NCBI GenBank assembly: GCA_900116485.1
Contig: FPAX01000009.1
Coordinates: forward strand, 31,743-95,742
Reading direction: 5' to 3'
Length of the DNA stretch: 64,000 bases
Origin: Selenomonas sp. GACV-9
GTDB lineage: Bacteria > Bacillota > Negativicutes > Selenomonadales > Selenomonadaceae
Below the pieces are notes generated by a model, which worked only from the letters and a program-made list of their open reading frames with translations, was not told where the DNA came from and made no database searches. How positions within the stretch are numbered: the first letter of the stretch is position 1; every line of letters starts with the position of its first letter. The translations under genes were made by a program, and so were the position numbers. Shown in pieces: positions 54,988 through 63,757 of this stretch.

Positions 54988-55941
54988 GTGGAAACGAGTT
55001 TACTCATGGCAGCAGTCATAGCTGCCGGTTTTGTACTGGTGACGGGACCGTTTTTCATCCCCGAGCTGCATAAGTTGAAATTTGGCCAGAGCATCCGTGA
55101 GGAGGGCCCGAAAAGCCATCAGGCTAAGAGCGGCACCCCAACCATGGGCGGCATCATGATCATTCTGGGCATCACGCTGGGGACGATTGCCGCAGCACCG
55201 CTGTCGACGGAAATCCTGCTGGCACTTTTCATCATGTTGGGGCACTTCGTACTCGGATTCCTCGATGATTACATCAAAGTAGTCAAGAAACGCAATCTTG
55301 GTCTCAAGGCCAAGCAGAAGATGCTCGGCCAGATCATCATTGCCGTGGTCACGATGGTTATCGGCACGCGCATGCTCGGCATTGATACGAGCGTATGGCT
55401 GCCGCTGGCCAATACTTCTGTCAATATTGGCATCGGGTACTATTTCCTCGTGTTGTTTGTCATGGTGGGGGCTTCAAATGCCGTGAACCTGACTGATGGC
55501 CTTGATGGGCTCGCATCGGGCACCATGGCCATCGCTGCTAGTGCCTATGCGGCAGTATGCCTGCTGCTTGGCCATAATGATTTGGCGCTGTTCTGTGTGG
55601 CAATTGTTGGTGCCTGCCTGGCATTCCTGCGGTTCAATGCCCATCCGGCCAAGGTGTTCATGGGCGATACGGGTTCGCTCGCACTTGGTGGTGCCTTTGC
55701 TGCTGTGGGCATCCTTACGCATACGGAAGTACTGCTGGCCATCATCGGCTTGATTTTTGTCTGTGAGGCACTTTCGGTCATCATCCAGGTCATTTCCTTC
55801 AAGACTACGGGCAAGCGCGTATTCCGCATGAGCCCGATACATCATCATTTTGAGCTCGGTGGCTGGTCCGAATGGAAGGTTGTCTTCGTATTCTGGACTG
55901 TCGGTTTGCTGGCAAGCGTGGCCGGTTTATCACTGCTTTGA
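54988..55941 (+). CDS. mraY: Phospho-MurNAc-pentapeptide transferase
   Basis: MraY loads the precursor onto undecaprenyl phosphate, forming lipid I at the inner membrane. About ten membrane helices; GTPTMGG, LGFLDDYIKV, NAVNLTDGLDGLASG and FMGDTGSLALGG hold the Mg-binding Asp residues. GTG start after GAGGAA. 317 aa. Confidence 0.96.
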   Translation: METSLLMAAVIAAGFVLVTGPFFIPELHKLKFGQSIREEGPKSHQAKSGTPTMGGIMIILGITLGTIAAAPLSTEILLALFIMLGHFVLGFLDDYIKVVKKRNLGLKAKQKMLGQIIIAVVTMVIGTRMLGIDTSVWLPLANTSVNIGIGYYFLVLFVMVGASNAVNLTDGLDGLASGTMAIAASAYAAVCLLLGHNDLALFCVAIVGACLAFLRFNAHPAKVFMGDTGSLALGGAFAAVGILTHTEVLLAIIGLIFVCEALSVIIQVISFKTTGKRVFRMSPIHHHFELGGWSEWKVVFVFWTVGLLASVAGLSLL

Positions 55942-55983
55942 TCTTAAGTGAGTTCGTACGATTTCATTGAGGGGGATTTCTTT

Positions 55984-57351
55984 GTGACTATGGATCTTTC
56001 AGGCAAGAAGGTACTGGTAATTGGTGCTGGCATCAGCGGTTTTGCCGCTGCCAAGCTGGCGAAGAAGTTTGGGGCTGAGGTGGTGCTCAGCGATGCCAAG
56101 AGCGAGCAGGATATCAAGTACGATTTCCAAGAACTCAGGGCGGCGGATATCCGCCTGGCGTTTGGCCCGCAGCAGGAAGAGCTGCTCGAGGGTGTTGATA
56201 TGGTCATCGTATCACCGGCAGTTCCGGTCCGCATCCCCATCATCCAGGCTGCCTATGCACGCAAGATCCGCGTCCTGACTGAGGTGGAAATGGCCTATGA
56301 GCTGGCGGAGTCGCCGATTTGTGCGGTTACGGGAACGAATGGCAAGACGACGACGGTCACGCTTTTAGGCTTGCTGCTGGCAACGCGTTTCAAGCGCGTT
56401 GGTGTAGGCGGCAATATCGGTGTGCCACTGTCAGAAGAGGTCCTGCGTGTTGGCAAGGGCGGCTGCATCGCTGCGGAAATCTCCAGCTATCAGATGGAGG
56501 CCACGAAGGATTTTCATCCGCATGTAGCTGCGGAGCTGAATGTGACGCCGGATCATATCGTGCGTCATGGCTCGATGGAGGTCTACCAGCAGATGAAGGA
56601 GCGCCTGTTTGCACAGCAGACGGCTGAGGATTTCCTGGTGCTCAACTATGACGATGAACATACGCGTTCGATGAAGGAGCGGGCAGCGGCAAAGGTTTGT
56701 TACTTCAGCCGCCAGCAGGAGCTTGAAGAAGGTGCCTTTGCCCGTGACGGTCAGCTCATCATCCGTTGGGAAGGACAGGAATATCCGCTCTGTCGTGTAA
56801 ATGAACTGGGCATCAAGGGCGCTCATAATGTGGAAAATGCGCTTGCGGCAGCTGCCTCGGCCTTCCTGGCTGGTTGTGAGCCGCAGGCCATGGTCAAGGT
56901 ACTCAAGGAGTTCCGTGGCGTCGAGCACCGCATCGAATATGTCCGTGAGCTCGATGGCGTAGCCTATTACAACGACTCCAAGGCGACGAATACCGATTCG
57001 GCTATCAAGGCGCTGGAGACGTTTGATGATGGCATCGTGCTGCTGGCTGGTGGCGACGATAAGATGACGGATCTGACGGATTTCATGCAGCTCGTGAAGC
57101 AGCGCGTGACAGACCTGATTCTCGTTGGCGCTGCGGCAGAGCGCTTTGAGCAAGAGGCCTGCAAGAATGGCTATCCGCAGGAACATATCCATCGGGCAGG
57201 CTTTTCGATGGAGAAGGCCGTGGAGATTGCGCATGGATTGGCCCGTGCGCCGCAGGTCGTCCTGCTCTCACCGGCCTGTGCAAGTTTTGACATGTATGAT
57301 GGCATGGCGCAGCGCGGTCGTGATTTCAAGCGGCTGGTCAATAATCTTTGA
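55984..57351 (+). CDS. murD: UDP-MurNAc-L-alanine:D-glutamate ligase
   Basis: MurD adds D-Glu. N-terminal Rossmann part (VLVIGAGISGFAAAKLA), P-loop VTGTNGKTTTVTLL, YYNDSKATNTDSAIKAL and LLSPACASFDMY. I chose GTG 55984, about eight bases after GAGGGGGA; an in-frame GTG at 55948 and an ATG at 55990 are alternatives. No ftsW follows, unlike the usual order. Confidence 0.94.
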   Translation: MTMDLSGKKVLVIGAGISGFAAAKLAKKFGAEVVLSDAKSEQDIKYDFQELRAADIRLAFGPQQEELLEGVDMVIVSPAVPVRIPIIQAAYARKIRVLTEVEMAYELAESPICAVTGTNGKTTTVTLLGLLLATRFKRVGVGGNIGVPLSEEVLRVGKGGCIAAEISSYQMEATKDFHPHVAAELNVTPDHIVRHGSMEVYQQMKERLFAQQTAEDFLVLNYDDEHTRSMKERAAAKVCYFSRQQELEEGAFARDGQLIIRWEGQEYPLCRVNELGIKGAHNVENALAAAASAFLAGCEPQAMVKVLKEFRGVEHRIEYVRELDGVAYYNDSKATNTDSAIKALETFDDGIVLLAGGDDKMTDLTDFMQLVKQRVTDLILVGAAAERFEQEACKNGYPQEHIHRAGFSMEKAVEIAHGLARAPQVVLLSPACASFDMYDGMAQRGRDFKRLVNNL

Positions 57352-57371
57352 TTGATAAGAGGGGTATTAAG

Positions 57372-58484
57372 TTGAATATCATCGTATCTGGTGGCGGCAC
57401 TGGTGGGCATATCTACCCAGCCATCACGATTATCCGTACTATACAGGAGAAATATCCCGACGCGAAATTCCTTTACGTCGGTACGAAACGCGGCCTGGAG
57501 GCAGACATTATCCCCAAAGAGGGACTGCCTTTTGCCACGGTGGACATTCAGGGCTTTGAACGCCATTTGACGCCGGACAATTTCCGCCGGGCTGGCAAGG
57601 CTATGATAGGTGTGGCTAAGGCGGCTAAGATTGTCCGGGATTTCCATCCCGATGTGGTCATCGGCACTGGTGGCTATGTCTGTGGACCAATCCTGCTGGC
57701 TGCCAGCCTGATGCATGTGCCGACCTTGATACAGGAGCAGAATGTCGTACCGGGTATCACGAACAAGATCCTGGCAAGATTCGTAAGCAGGATTGCAGCA
57801 GGCACCGAAGAAGCCAAGAAACATTTTCCGGCTGGTAAAGTGGTGTTCACAGGCAATCCCATCCGTCGGGAGGTCTTGTCAGCGCGCCGGGAAGAAGGGG
57901 CGGCTGAGTTCGGTTTCGACCCGGCCCGCAAGACGGTGCTTATTTCTGGCGGCAGCCGGGGGGCACGTTCCATCAACCGGGCGATGATTGATGTGCTCGT
58001 ACAGGCAGCAAAGCATCCGGAGGTTCAATATCTGCATGTGACGGGTAAGCTCGAGTATGAGGATGTGGTGAATCGGCTTGAAGCTGCAGGCTTAGATCTT
58101 GATAAGGCCAAGCATATACAGGTGCGGCCTTATCTTTATGATATGCCTAAGGCGATGGCTATGGCAGATCTGGCGGTATTCCGTGCTGGTGCGACGGGAC
58201 TGGCTGAGCTTACGGCTCGCGGCATTCCTGCCATCCTGGTGCCATATCCTTATGCGGCCGAGAATCATCAGGAGCACAATGCCCGCGCCTTGGAAACGGC
58301 TGGCGCAGCCAGGATGATCCTGAACAACGAACTGACGAGTGAGCGGCTCTGTGCAGTGCTCACCGAGTTATTGAGTGAAGATGACAAGCTGACGGCGATG
58401 GCAGAAGCCAGCCGCAGTATGGGCAGGCCACAGGCTGCGGCTGATATTGCCGACATGGTGTTGGAACTTGCCGGTCAGTGCTAA
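57372..58484 (+). CDS. murG: UDP-GlcNAc:lipid I GlcNAc transferase
   Basis: MurG makes lipid II on the inner face of the membrane. The Gly-rich loop SGGGTGGHIYPAI near the start, GTGGYVCGP, ISGGSRGARSIN and the nucleotide-sugar site RAGATGLAELTARG with PYPYAAENHQ are present. TTG 57372, seven bases after AAGAGGGG, is the best start. About 370 aa. Confidence 0.95.
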   Translation: MNIIVSGGGTGGHIYPAITIIRTIQEKYPDAKFLYVGTKRGLEADIIPKEGLPFATVDIQGFERHLTPDNFRRAGKAMIGVAKAAKIVRDFHPDVVIGTGGYVCGPILLAASLMHVPTLIQEQNVVPGITNKILARFVSRIAAGTEEAKKHFPAGKVVFTGNPIRREVLSARREEGAAEFGFDPARKTVLISGGSRGARSINRAMIDVLVQAAKHPEVQYLHVTGKLEYEDVVNRLEAAGLDLDKAKHIQVRPYLYDMPKAMAMADLAVFRAGATGLAELTARGIPAILVPYPYAAENHQEHNARALETAGAARMILNNELTSERLCAVLTELLSEDDKLTAMAEASRSMGRPQAAADIADMVLELAGQC

Positions 58485-58499
58485 GGGGGACTATAGTAG

Positions 58500-59891
58500 A
58501 TGAAACAGCTGAAAGAGCTTAATGATATCAAGAAGATCCATTTTGTCGGCATCGGCGGTGCCGGGATGAGCCCATTGGCCAAGATCCTTGTCGAGCTTGG
58601 CTATGAGGTGTCGGGGTCAGACCGTGAGGATTCGGCCGTCATCGAGAACTTGCGCAAGATGGGGGCTAAGATCATGCTGGGCGGTCAGAAAGGCGAGAAC
58701 GTCCGTGGCGTAGATGCCATTGTCGTATCGACGGCCATCCCTTACGACAATCCGGAGGTGCTGGCTGCCCGTGACCTGGGCATCACGAAACTGCATCGTT
58801 CGGATATCAATGCGGCCCTTGTCAATGAGTATAAAGGCATTGCCGTAGCTGGTGCCCATGGCAAGACGACGACGACTTCGATGCTCGGCGTGGCGCTGAC
58901 CCATGCTGGCGTATCGCCGACGATGATTGTCGGCGGCGAGGTGCCGGATCTGGGAACGAATGCCAAGCTGGGTGAGAGTGAATACCTTGCCTCAGAGGCT
59001 GATGAGAGTGATGGTTCGTTCCTCAAGCTGCATCCGCATGTGGCGGTTGTGACGAATGTCGAAGATGATCATATGGACCATTATGGGACGATGGAAAATA
59101 TCATCAAGGCCTTCACGCAGTTCATCGAGAATGTCGATAAGGAAACGGGCTATGCGGTCCTCTGTTTCGACAATGAGAACCTGCGCAATATCGCAAAGAA
59201 TATCGATCGTAAATACTATACCTATGCAATCGATCATGAGGCTGATTATCAGGCGAAGAATATCACGACGGGAGGCAAGGGCATTGCGTTTGACGTCGTT
59301 CATGGCGAGGAAGAGCTCGGCCATATCTCGCTCAATATCCCAGGACGCCACAACGTTCTCGATGCGATGGCTTGCCTGGTCACGGGACTGACTATGGGTG
59401 TGCCATTTGAAAAGATGGCTGATGGTCTGGCAGCTTTCCACGGGGCAAAGCGTCGTTTCCAGACCAAAGGCCGCATGGATGGCGTCTGGGTAGTGGATGA
59501 TTATGCACATCATCCGACCGAGATCGCTGCTACGCTCAAGGCTGCCAAGGAAACGAAACCGGCACGCCTCATTTGCGCCTTCCAGCCGCATCGTTATTCG
59601 CGCACGCAGCTCCTGCATGAGGAGTTCGGCAAGGCATTTGTCTCGGCAGACCTGCTGATACTTACGGATATTTATGCTGCTGGTGAGGCACCGATTGATG
59701 GGATCAATGGCGAAACAATCTTGAATGAGGTTCGCCGTCAGTCAGGACAGGATGTTGTCTATCTGCCGGATCGTGCGAAAGTCGCAGCTTATCTGAAGGA
59801 TGAAGTAAAAGATGGTGATCTCGTCATCACGATGGGCGCAGGCGATATCTATAAGTCGGGTGAGGAACTCGTCGAATTGCTGCAGGAATAA
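58500..59891 (+). CDS. murC: UDP-MurNAc:L-alanine ligase
   Basis: MurC adds the first stem residue. FVGIGGAGMSPLAKIL, GSD (UDP binding), AGAHGKTTTTSMLG (P-loop), SEADESDGSFLKL and DDYAHHPTEI are diagnostic. 463 aa. Usually murB follows; here ddl follows instead. Confidence 0.96.
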   Translation: MKQLKELNDIKKIHFVGIGGAGMSPLAKILVELGYEVSGSDREDSAVIENLRKMGAKIMLGGQKGENVRGVDAIVVSTAIPYDNPEVLAARDLGITKLHRSDINAALVNEYKGIAVAGAHGKTTTTSMLGVALTHAGVSPTMIVGGEVPDLGTNAKLGESEYLASEADESDGSFLKLHPHVAVVTNVEDDHMDHYGTMENIIKAFTQFIENVDKETGYAVLCFDNENLRNIAKNIDRKYYTYAIDHEADYQAKNITTGGKGIAFDVVHGEEELGHISLNIPGRHNVLDAMACLVTGLTMGVPFEKMADGLAAFHGAKRRFQTKGRMDGVWVVDDYAHHPTEIAATLKAAKETKPARLICAFQPHRYSRTQLLHEEFGKAFVSADLLILTDIYAAGEAPIDGINGETILNEVRRQSGQDVVYLPDRAKVAAYLKDEVKDGDLVITMGAGDIYKSGEELVELLQE

Positions 59892-59922
59892 TCGAAGATA
59901 AGATAAAGGAGTTTTCATTCAA

Positions 59923-60861
59923 ATGAATCAGGATAAGATCGTTGTTGTCATGGGTGGTACGTCTACTGAGGCGGAGGTATCCCGCCGCACGGGTACTGCT
60001 ATCTTGAATGCGTTGCAGTCAAAAGGCTATAATGCCGAAGGGATGGAGCTCAATCCTGCTACCTTTGCGGAGGATATCCGCAAGAGTGGCTGTGCGATGG
60101 TATTCAACGCGCTGCATGGCAAGTTCGGTGAGGACGGAATCCTGCAGGGCACGCTGGAGATGCTCGGTATTCCGTACACTGGCTCGGGGGTGCTGGCGGC
60201 AGCGGTGACGATGGATAAAGTGGCATCCAAGCGTGTATTCATGGCCGAGGGCATTTCAACGCCGCGTTCGCATACGTATCATGCCTTTGAGGCGAAACGT
60301 GATCTCGTGCAGGAGATTGAGACAGCATTCCATCTGCCGGTGGTGGTCAAGGCTGCTTCCCAGGGCTCGAGCATTGGCGTGTATATCGTTGAGGATACCG
60401 AAGAACTTGCCGTCGCACTGAAAGAGGCATTTACGTATAATGATGAGGTCCTCGTAGAGGAATTCATCAAAGGCCGTGAGATGACGGTAGCTGTTTGGGG
60501 CGATGAGGAGCACAAAGAGGCATTCCCAATCATCGAGATCACGACGACTTCGGGCCGCTATGATTATCAGAGCAAATACACGAAGGGGGCTTCTGCGCAT
60601 ATCATCCCGATGCCGGTTTCCGATGAGAAGACGAAAGAGATCCAGGAGCTGGCTATCAAGACGTATACGGCTTGTGGCTGCCGCGGTGTTGCCCGCGTGG
60701 ATATGATGTTCAGCGAAGACGAGAAGCCATATGTCATTGAGGTCAACTCGGTGCCGGGGATGACGGAGACCTCACTGGTTCCGGATGCTGGCCGGGCAAT
60801 GGGCATCGAGTTCCCAGAGCTTTGTGAGCGCATCCTGGAAATGGCAGGCTATCAGAAGTAA
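59923..60861 (+). CDS. ddl: D-alanine:D-alanine ligase
   Basis: Ddl makes the D-Ala-D-Ala dipeptide for MurF. ATP-grasp fold: VMGGTSTEAEVS, HGKFGEDGILQGTLEMLGI, VVKAASQGSSIGVYIV and VIEVNSVPGMTETS. 312 aa. The nearby tyrosine-type loop was not resolved, so natural vancomycin behaviour is not inferred. Confidence 0.95.
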   Translation: MNQDKIVVVMGGTSTEAEVSRRTGTAILNALQSKGYNAEGMELNPATFAEDIRKSGCAMVFNALHGKFGEDGILQGTLEMLGIPYTGSGVLAAAVTMDKVASKRVFMAEGISTPRSHTYHAFEAKRDLVQEIETAFHLPVVVKAASQGSSIGVYIVEDTEELAVALKEAFTYNDEVLVEEFIKGREMTVAVWGDEEHKEAFPIIEITTTSGRYDYQSKYTKGASAHIIPMPVSDEKTKEIQELAIKTYTACGCRGVARVDMMFSEDEKPYVIEVNSVPGMTETSLVPDAGRAMGIEFPELCERILEMAGYQK

Positions 60862-60891
60862 GGAAGATTTACAGGCAAAGGAGTATGCAGC

Positions 60892-61707
60892 ATGGCGGCT
60901 AAGGAAGAAGAGCAGCTGGCCGGTGACGAGCCGACTGCAGAAAAGAAGATACGCCGCAGTCCGAGACGGCTCATCAAGGGGCTCTTGTTTTTGCTGATAT
61001 GCGGCGGTTTTATGGCCATTGTCGTCTATTCGCCGTTATTTACATTGCAAAGGATAGTCATCAATGGCAGCAACTACCTGAACCAGCAGGATATCATGAC
61101 TGCCGGGCGAATTTACCAGGGAACACCGCTGTTTCAATTGCAGACTGATGTGATCACGCAAAATCTCATGCATGATCTGCGGATTGAATCGGCCATTGTG
61201 CGGCGTCGCTTGCCGGATACGATTGAAGTCGATATCGTCGAACGCACGCCGGTAGCTACGGCTGCCTGCGATTATGGGTATGTTGATTTTGATCGTCAGG
61301 GTAAAGTAATCAATAGCTATCGCAGTCTCAAGAAAATGCCGATTCCTTTGATTACAGGGATTGTGCTGCATGATCTCTATATCGGCGATGATAATCGGGA
61401 TGAGGTAGTTGCCTGGATACTGCAGTTCCTGCAGCAGCTTGATGCGGAGGCCCTCAATCAGGTTTCGGAAGTGAATATCAGCAATCCGAAGATGATCGTT
61501 GCTTATACGACTAATTCTGTGCAGATACGTCTAGGGGACAGGGACCGCATGGAGGAAAAAGTCAAATTGACCCAGGATTTCCTTCTCAATCTGCCGAATA
61601 ATCGTCATCAGATTGATTATGTTGATTTCAGTTATACAGCCCCATTTATTCGTTTGAAAAACATGCCGCAGGAAAAAGAAACGGTGGTCAATGAGAATGC
61701 CCAGTGA
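60892..61707 (+). CDS. ftsQ: Cell division protein FtsQ/DivIB
   Basis: A 271-aa bitopic protein: basic cytoplasmic head (about 1-30), one membrane helix (about 31-48), a POTRA domain starting with FTLQRIVINGSNYLNQQDI, and a beta domain (ERTPVATAACDYG). It partners FtsL in the septal complex. AAAGGAG precedes the ATG. It is followed by a 160-bp gap and ftsZ, with no ftsA between. Confidence 0.92.
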   Translation: MAAKEEEQLAGDEPTAEKKIRRSPRRLIKGLLFLLICGGFMAIVVYSPLFTLQRIVINGSNYLNQQDIMTAGRIYQGTPLFQLQTDVITQNLMHDLRIESAIVRRRLPDTIEVDIVERTPVATAACDYGYVDFDRQGKVINSYRSLKKMPIPLITGIVLHDLYIGDDNRDEVVAWILQFLQQLDAEALNQVSEVNISNPKMIVAYTTNSVQIRLGDRDRMEEKVKLTQDFLLNLPNNRHQIDYVDFSYTAPFIRLKNMPQEKETVVNENAQ

Positions 61708-61866
61708 TAAATCTGTTCTTATGAACCGTCACGTATAAGTTTTTTCATGAAAGCTATGGAATTCAAGGAAAAATGATGGTAAAATAAAACAGTATAATTG
61801 TGCAGATTGACAAGAAGTGACAATGTTTGCCACGGATAAAATATAATCGTCATGGGGGTTAATGCA

Positions 61867-62970
61867 GTGTTTGAATTGGATGATAATGGCCTGGATCAGC
61901 TGGCTACAATAAAGGTTATAGGTGTTGGCGGTGGCGGCAGCAATGCTGTCAATCGCATGATCAATCTTGGGCTTCAGGGTGTGGAGTTCATTGCCGTGAA
62001 TACGGATGCGCAGGCATTGCTGAAGTCCTTGGCCCCGAAACGCATGCAGATTGGTGAGAAACTGACGCGTGGTCTGGGCGCTGGCGCACAGCCGGAAATC
62101 GGTCAGAAGGCGGCCGAGGAAAGCCGCGATGATATCCTTGAGGCACTGCGCGGCGCGGATATGGTATTCGTTACGGCTGGTATGGGCGGCGGTACGGGAA
62201 CTGGTGCAGCTCCTGTTGTTGCTGAGTGCGCCCGTGAGATCGGTGCATTGACGGTTGGCGTCGTAACCCGTCCGTTCTCCTTTGAGGGTATGAAACGCCG
62301 CCGTAACGCGGAGTCTGGTATTGCCAATCTCAAGAAACATGTTGATACGATTATCACGATTCCGAACGATCGCTTGATGCAGGTCGTGGATAAAAAGACG
62401 CCAATCACGCAGGCGTTCAGCATCGCTGATGATGTTTTGCGTCAGGGCGTGAAAGGTATCGCTGACCTTATCGCGCTGCCAGGTCTTATCAACCTCGACT
62501 TTGCGGATGTCAAGAACATCATGAGCAACGCTGGTTCTGCCCTTATGGGTATTGGTGAGGCAACGGGTGAGAATGCGGCTGTAGAGGCTGCTAAGGCTGC
62601 GATTGCATCGCCGCTCCTGGAGACGAGCATCGATGGTGCTCGCGGCGTCCTGCTCAATGTAACGGGTGCAGAGGAGAACCTCAGCATGTTTGAGGTTACG
62701 GAGGCGTCTAATGCGATTGAGGCGGCAGCAGACAGCCAGGCAAATATTATCTGGGGTGCTGCTGTTGATAATACCATGGGGGACACTGTACGTGTTACCG
62801 TCATTGCTACGGGCTTTGACGCTCCTGAGGAGATTGGTGTGCAGGCGGCTTCAGCTGCATCTACGATGGCACAGCCGGCTTCTGCAGGCACGACGGCAGA
62901 GACTCCGGCAGCCCCAGCACAGCCGGCTCCGGATTTCATTGACATCCCGGTTTGGATGCGTAGCAAGTAA
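61867..62970 (+). CDS. ftsZ: Cell division GTPase FtsZ
   Basis: FtsZ is the tubulin-like scaffold of the division ring. [13 protein letters not shown], the [14 protein letters not shown] tubulin signature and the T7-loop [11 protein letters not shown] are intact. After a short Ala/Pro-rich linker the tail ends in DIPVWMRSK, the peptide that binds FtsA, ZipA or SepF. GTG 61867 lies about eight bases after a GGGGG site; an in-frame ATG at 61852 has no ribosome binding site. About 367 aa. Confidence 0.96.
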   Translation: MFELDDNGLDQLATIKVIGVGGGGSNAVNRMINLGLQGVEFIAVNTDAQALLKSLAPKRMQIGEKLTRGLGAGAQPEIGQKAAEESRDDILEALRGADMVFVTAGMGGGTGTGAAPVVAECAREIGALTVGVVTRPFSFEGMKRRRNAESGIANLKKHVDTIITIPNDRLMQVVDKKTPITQAFSIADDVLRQGVKGIADLIALPGLINLDFADVKNIMSNAGSALMGIGEATGENAAVEAAKAAIASPLLETSIDGARGVLLNVTGAEENLSMFEVTEASNAIEAAADSQANIIWGAAVDNTMGDTVRVTVIATGFDAPEEIGVQAASAASTMAQPASAGTTAETPAAPAQPAPDFIDIPVWMRSK

Positions 62971-62998
62971 AATATTTTAGATTATTTACAAAAAACAG

Positions 62999-63027
62999 TT
63001 GACAAGCAAGTTAAGAGCAGATATAAT
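62999..63027 (+). promoter_or_regulatory. Consensus promoter of the tRNA-Tyr/tRNA-Met unit
   Basis: TTGACA, a 17-base spacer and TATAAT: perfect consensus, 33 bases before tRNA-Tyr. Confidence 0.92.
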
Positions 63028-63060
63028 ATATCTTGTTCTTAACACTTGTTAATTGCATAT

Positions 63061-63146
63061 GGGTAGGTGCCCGAGTGGTTAAAGGGAACAGACTGTAAAT
63101 CTGTCATCTTCGGATTACGATGGTTCGAATCCATCCCTGCCCACCA
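63061..63146 (+). tRNA. tRNA-Tyr (anticodon GTA)
   Basis: 86-nt class II tRNA with long variable arm and encoded CCA. Acceptor GGGTAGG pairs with CCTGCCC (one G-U); anticodon loop CTGTAAA gives GTA. Confidence 0.96.
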
Positions 63147-63150
63147 TCAT

Positions 63151-63227
63151 GGCGGCGTAGCTCAGTTGGCTAGAGCATGCGGTTCATACCCGCAGTGTCA
63201 GGAGTTCAAATCTCTTCGCCGCCACCA
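63151..63227 (+). tRNA. tRNA-Met (anticodon CAT), elongator type
   Basis: 77-nt cloverleaf with encoded CCA. Acceptor GGCGGCG pairs fully with CGCCGCC, so position 1-72 is paired, unlike initiator tRNA. Anticodon loop TTCATAC gives CAT. The body resembles the Bacillus elongator tRNA-Met; a tRNA-Ile2 with modified C34 is less likely. Confidence 0.92.
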
Positions 63228-63238
63228 TTTGAAAGATG

Positions 63239-63274
63239 AAGCGTATCGCTGTTGCGATGCGCTTTTAATTTTTT
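63239..63274 (+). terminator. Terminator after tRNA-Met
   Basis: 11-bp stem AAGCGTATCGC/GCGATGCGCTT (one G-U pair), loop TGTT, then a T-rich tract. It separates the tRNA unit from the rRNA promoters. Confidence 0.88.
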
Positions 63275-63315
63275 CGGATCTTTTTCTAAAAAATGAACTT
63301 TTTTAGAAAAAGGTG

Positions 63316-63344
63316 TTGACATATCGACAAAAGACGTGTATCAT
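63316..63344 (+). promoter_or_regulatory. rRNA operon promoter P1
   Basis: TTGACA, 17 bases, TATCAT, followed by the start-region sequence AGTCGCTGA. Confidence 0.9.
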
Positions 63345-63445
63345 AATACAAGTCGCTGAGAGATACGGCAACGGAAATCAATCAGAAAGCCTTGAATGGC
63401 AAGTGGTTGAAAGATGTTGGTTTTGAAAAGAATTTAAAAAAGTTC

Positions 63446-63474
63446 TTGACAGAAAGAAATCAATGCGATATAAT
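63446..63474 (+). promoter_or_regulatory. rRNA operon promoter P2
   Basis: TTGACA, 17 bases, TATAAT (perfect), followed by AGTCGCTGA, the same initial sequence as P1. It lies 130 bases after P1. Confidence 0.93.
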
Positions 63475-63520
63475 AAATGAGTCGCTGAAATGAGCGGCAC
63501 GGTTCGAAAGAGCCAGAGAT

Positions 63521-63535
63521 TGTTCTCTGAAAACT
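63521..63535 (+). promoter_or_regulatory. rRNA leader boxA antitermination site
   Basis: TGTTCTCTGAAAACT closely matches the Gram-positive boxA pattern TGNTCTTTGAAAACT, bound by NusB/S10 so that polymerase resists termination in the rRNA operon. Confidence 0.85.
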
Positions 63536-63549
63536 AAACAATGCAGAAT

Positions 63550-63713
63550 GAATCATGCAACATGATTCAAGCCAGATGTTTGATGAAACTTCGGTTTCAT
63601 ATTCAAAACATCGATTGGTATGAACAACATAGCAATCGGCAATTTCTTTTAAGCAGCGAACAGCAATTTTAATTGCTTGTGAGTCGCTTACATAAATCAC
63701 TTCAGTGATTTAT
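63550..63713 (+). other. Structured 16S leader (processing hairpins)
   Basis: Three hairpins are visible between boxA and 16S: GAATCATG-CAA-CATGATTC (63550-63568); a nested stem with a TTCG tetraloop (GATGTTT/AAACATC enclosing ATGAAAC/GTTTCAT, 63575-63612); and ATAAATCAC/GTGATTTAT (63692-63713). They probably guide folding and RNase III-type processing. Confidence 0.75.
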
Positions 63714-63757
63714 GAACCATAGAATAATTGAGAGCTTGATTGAGTTCTTCAATATGA

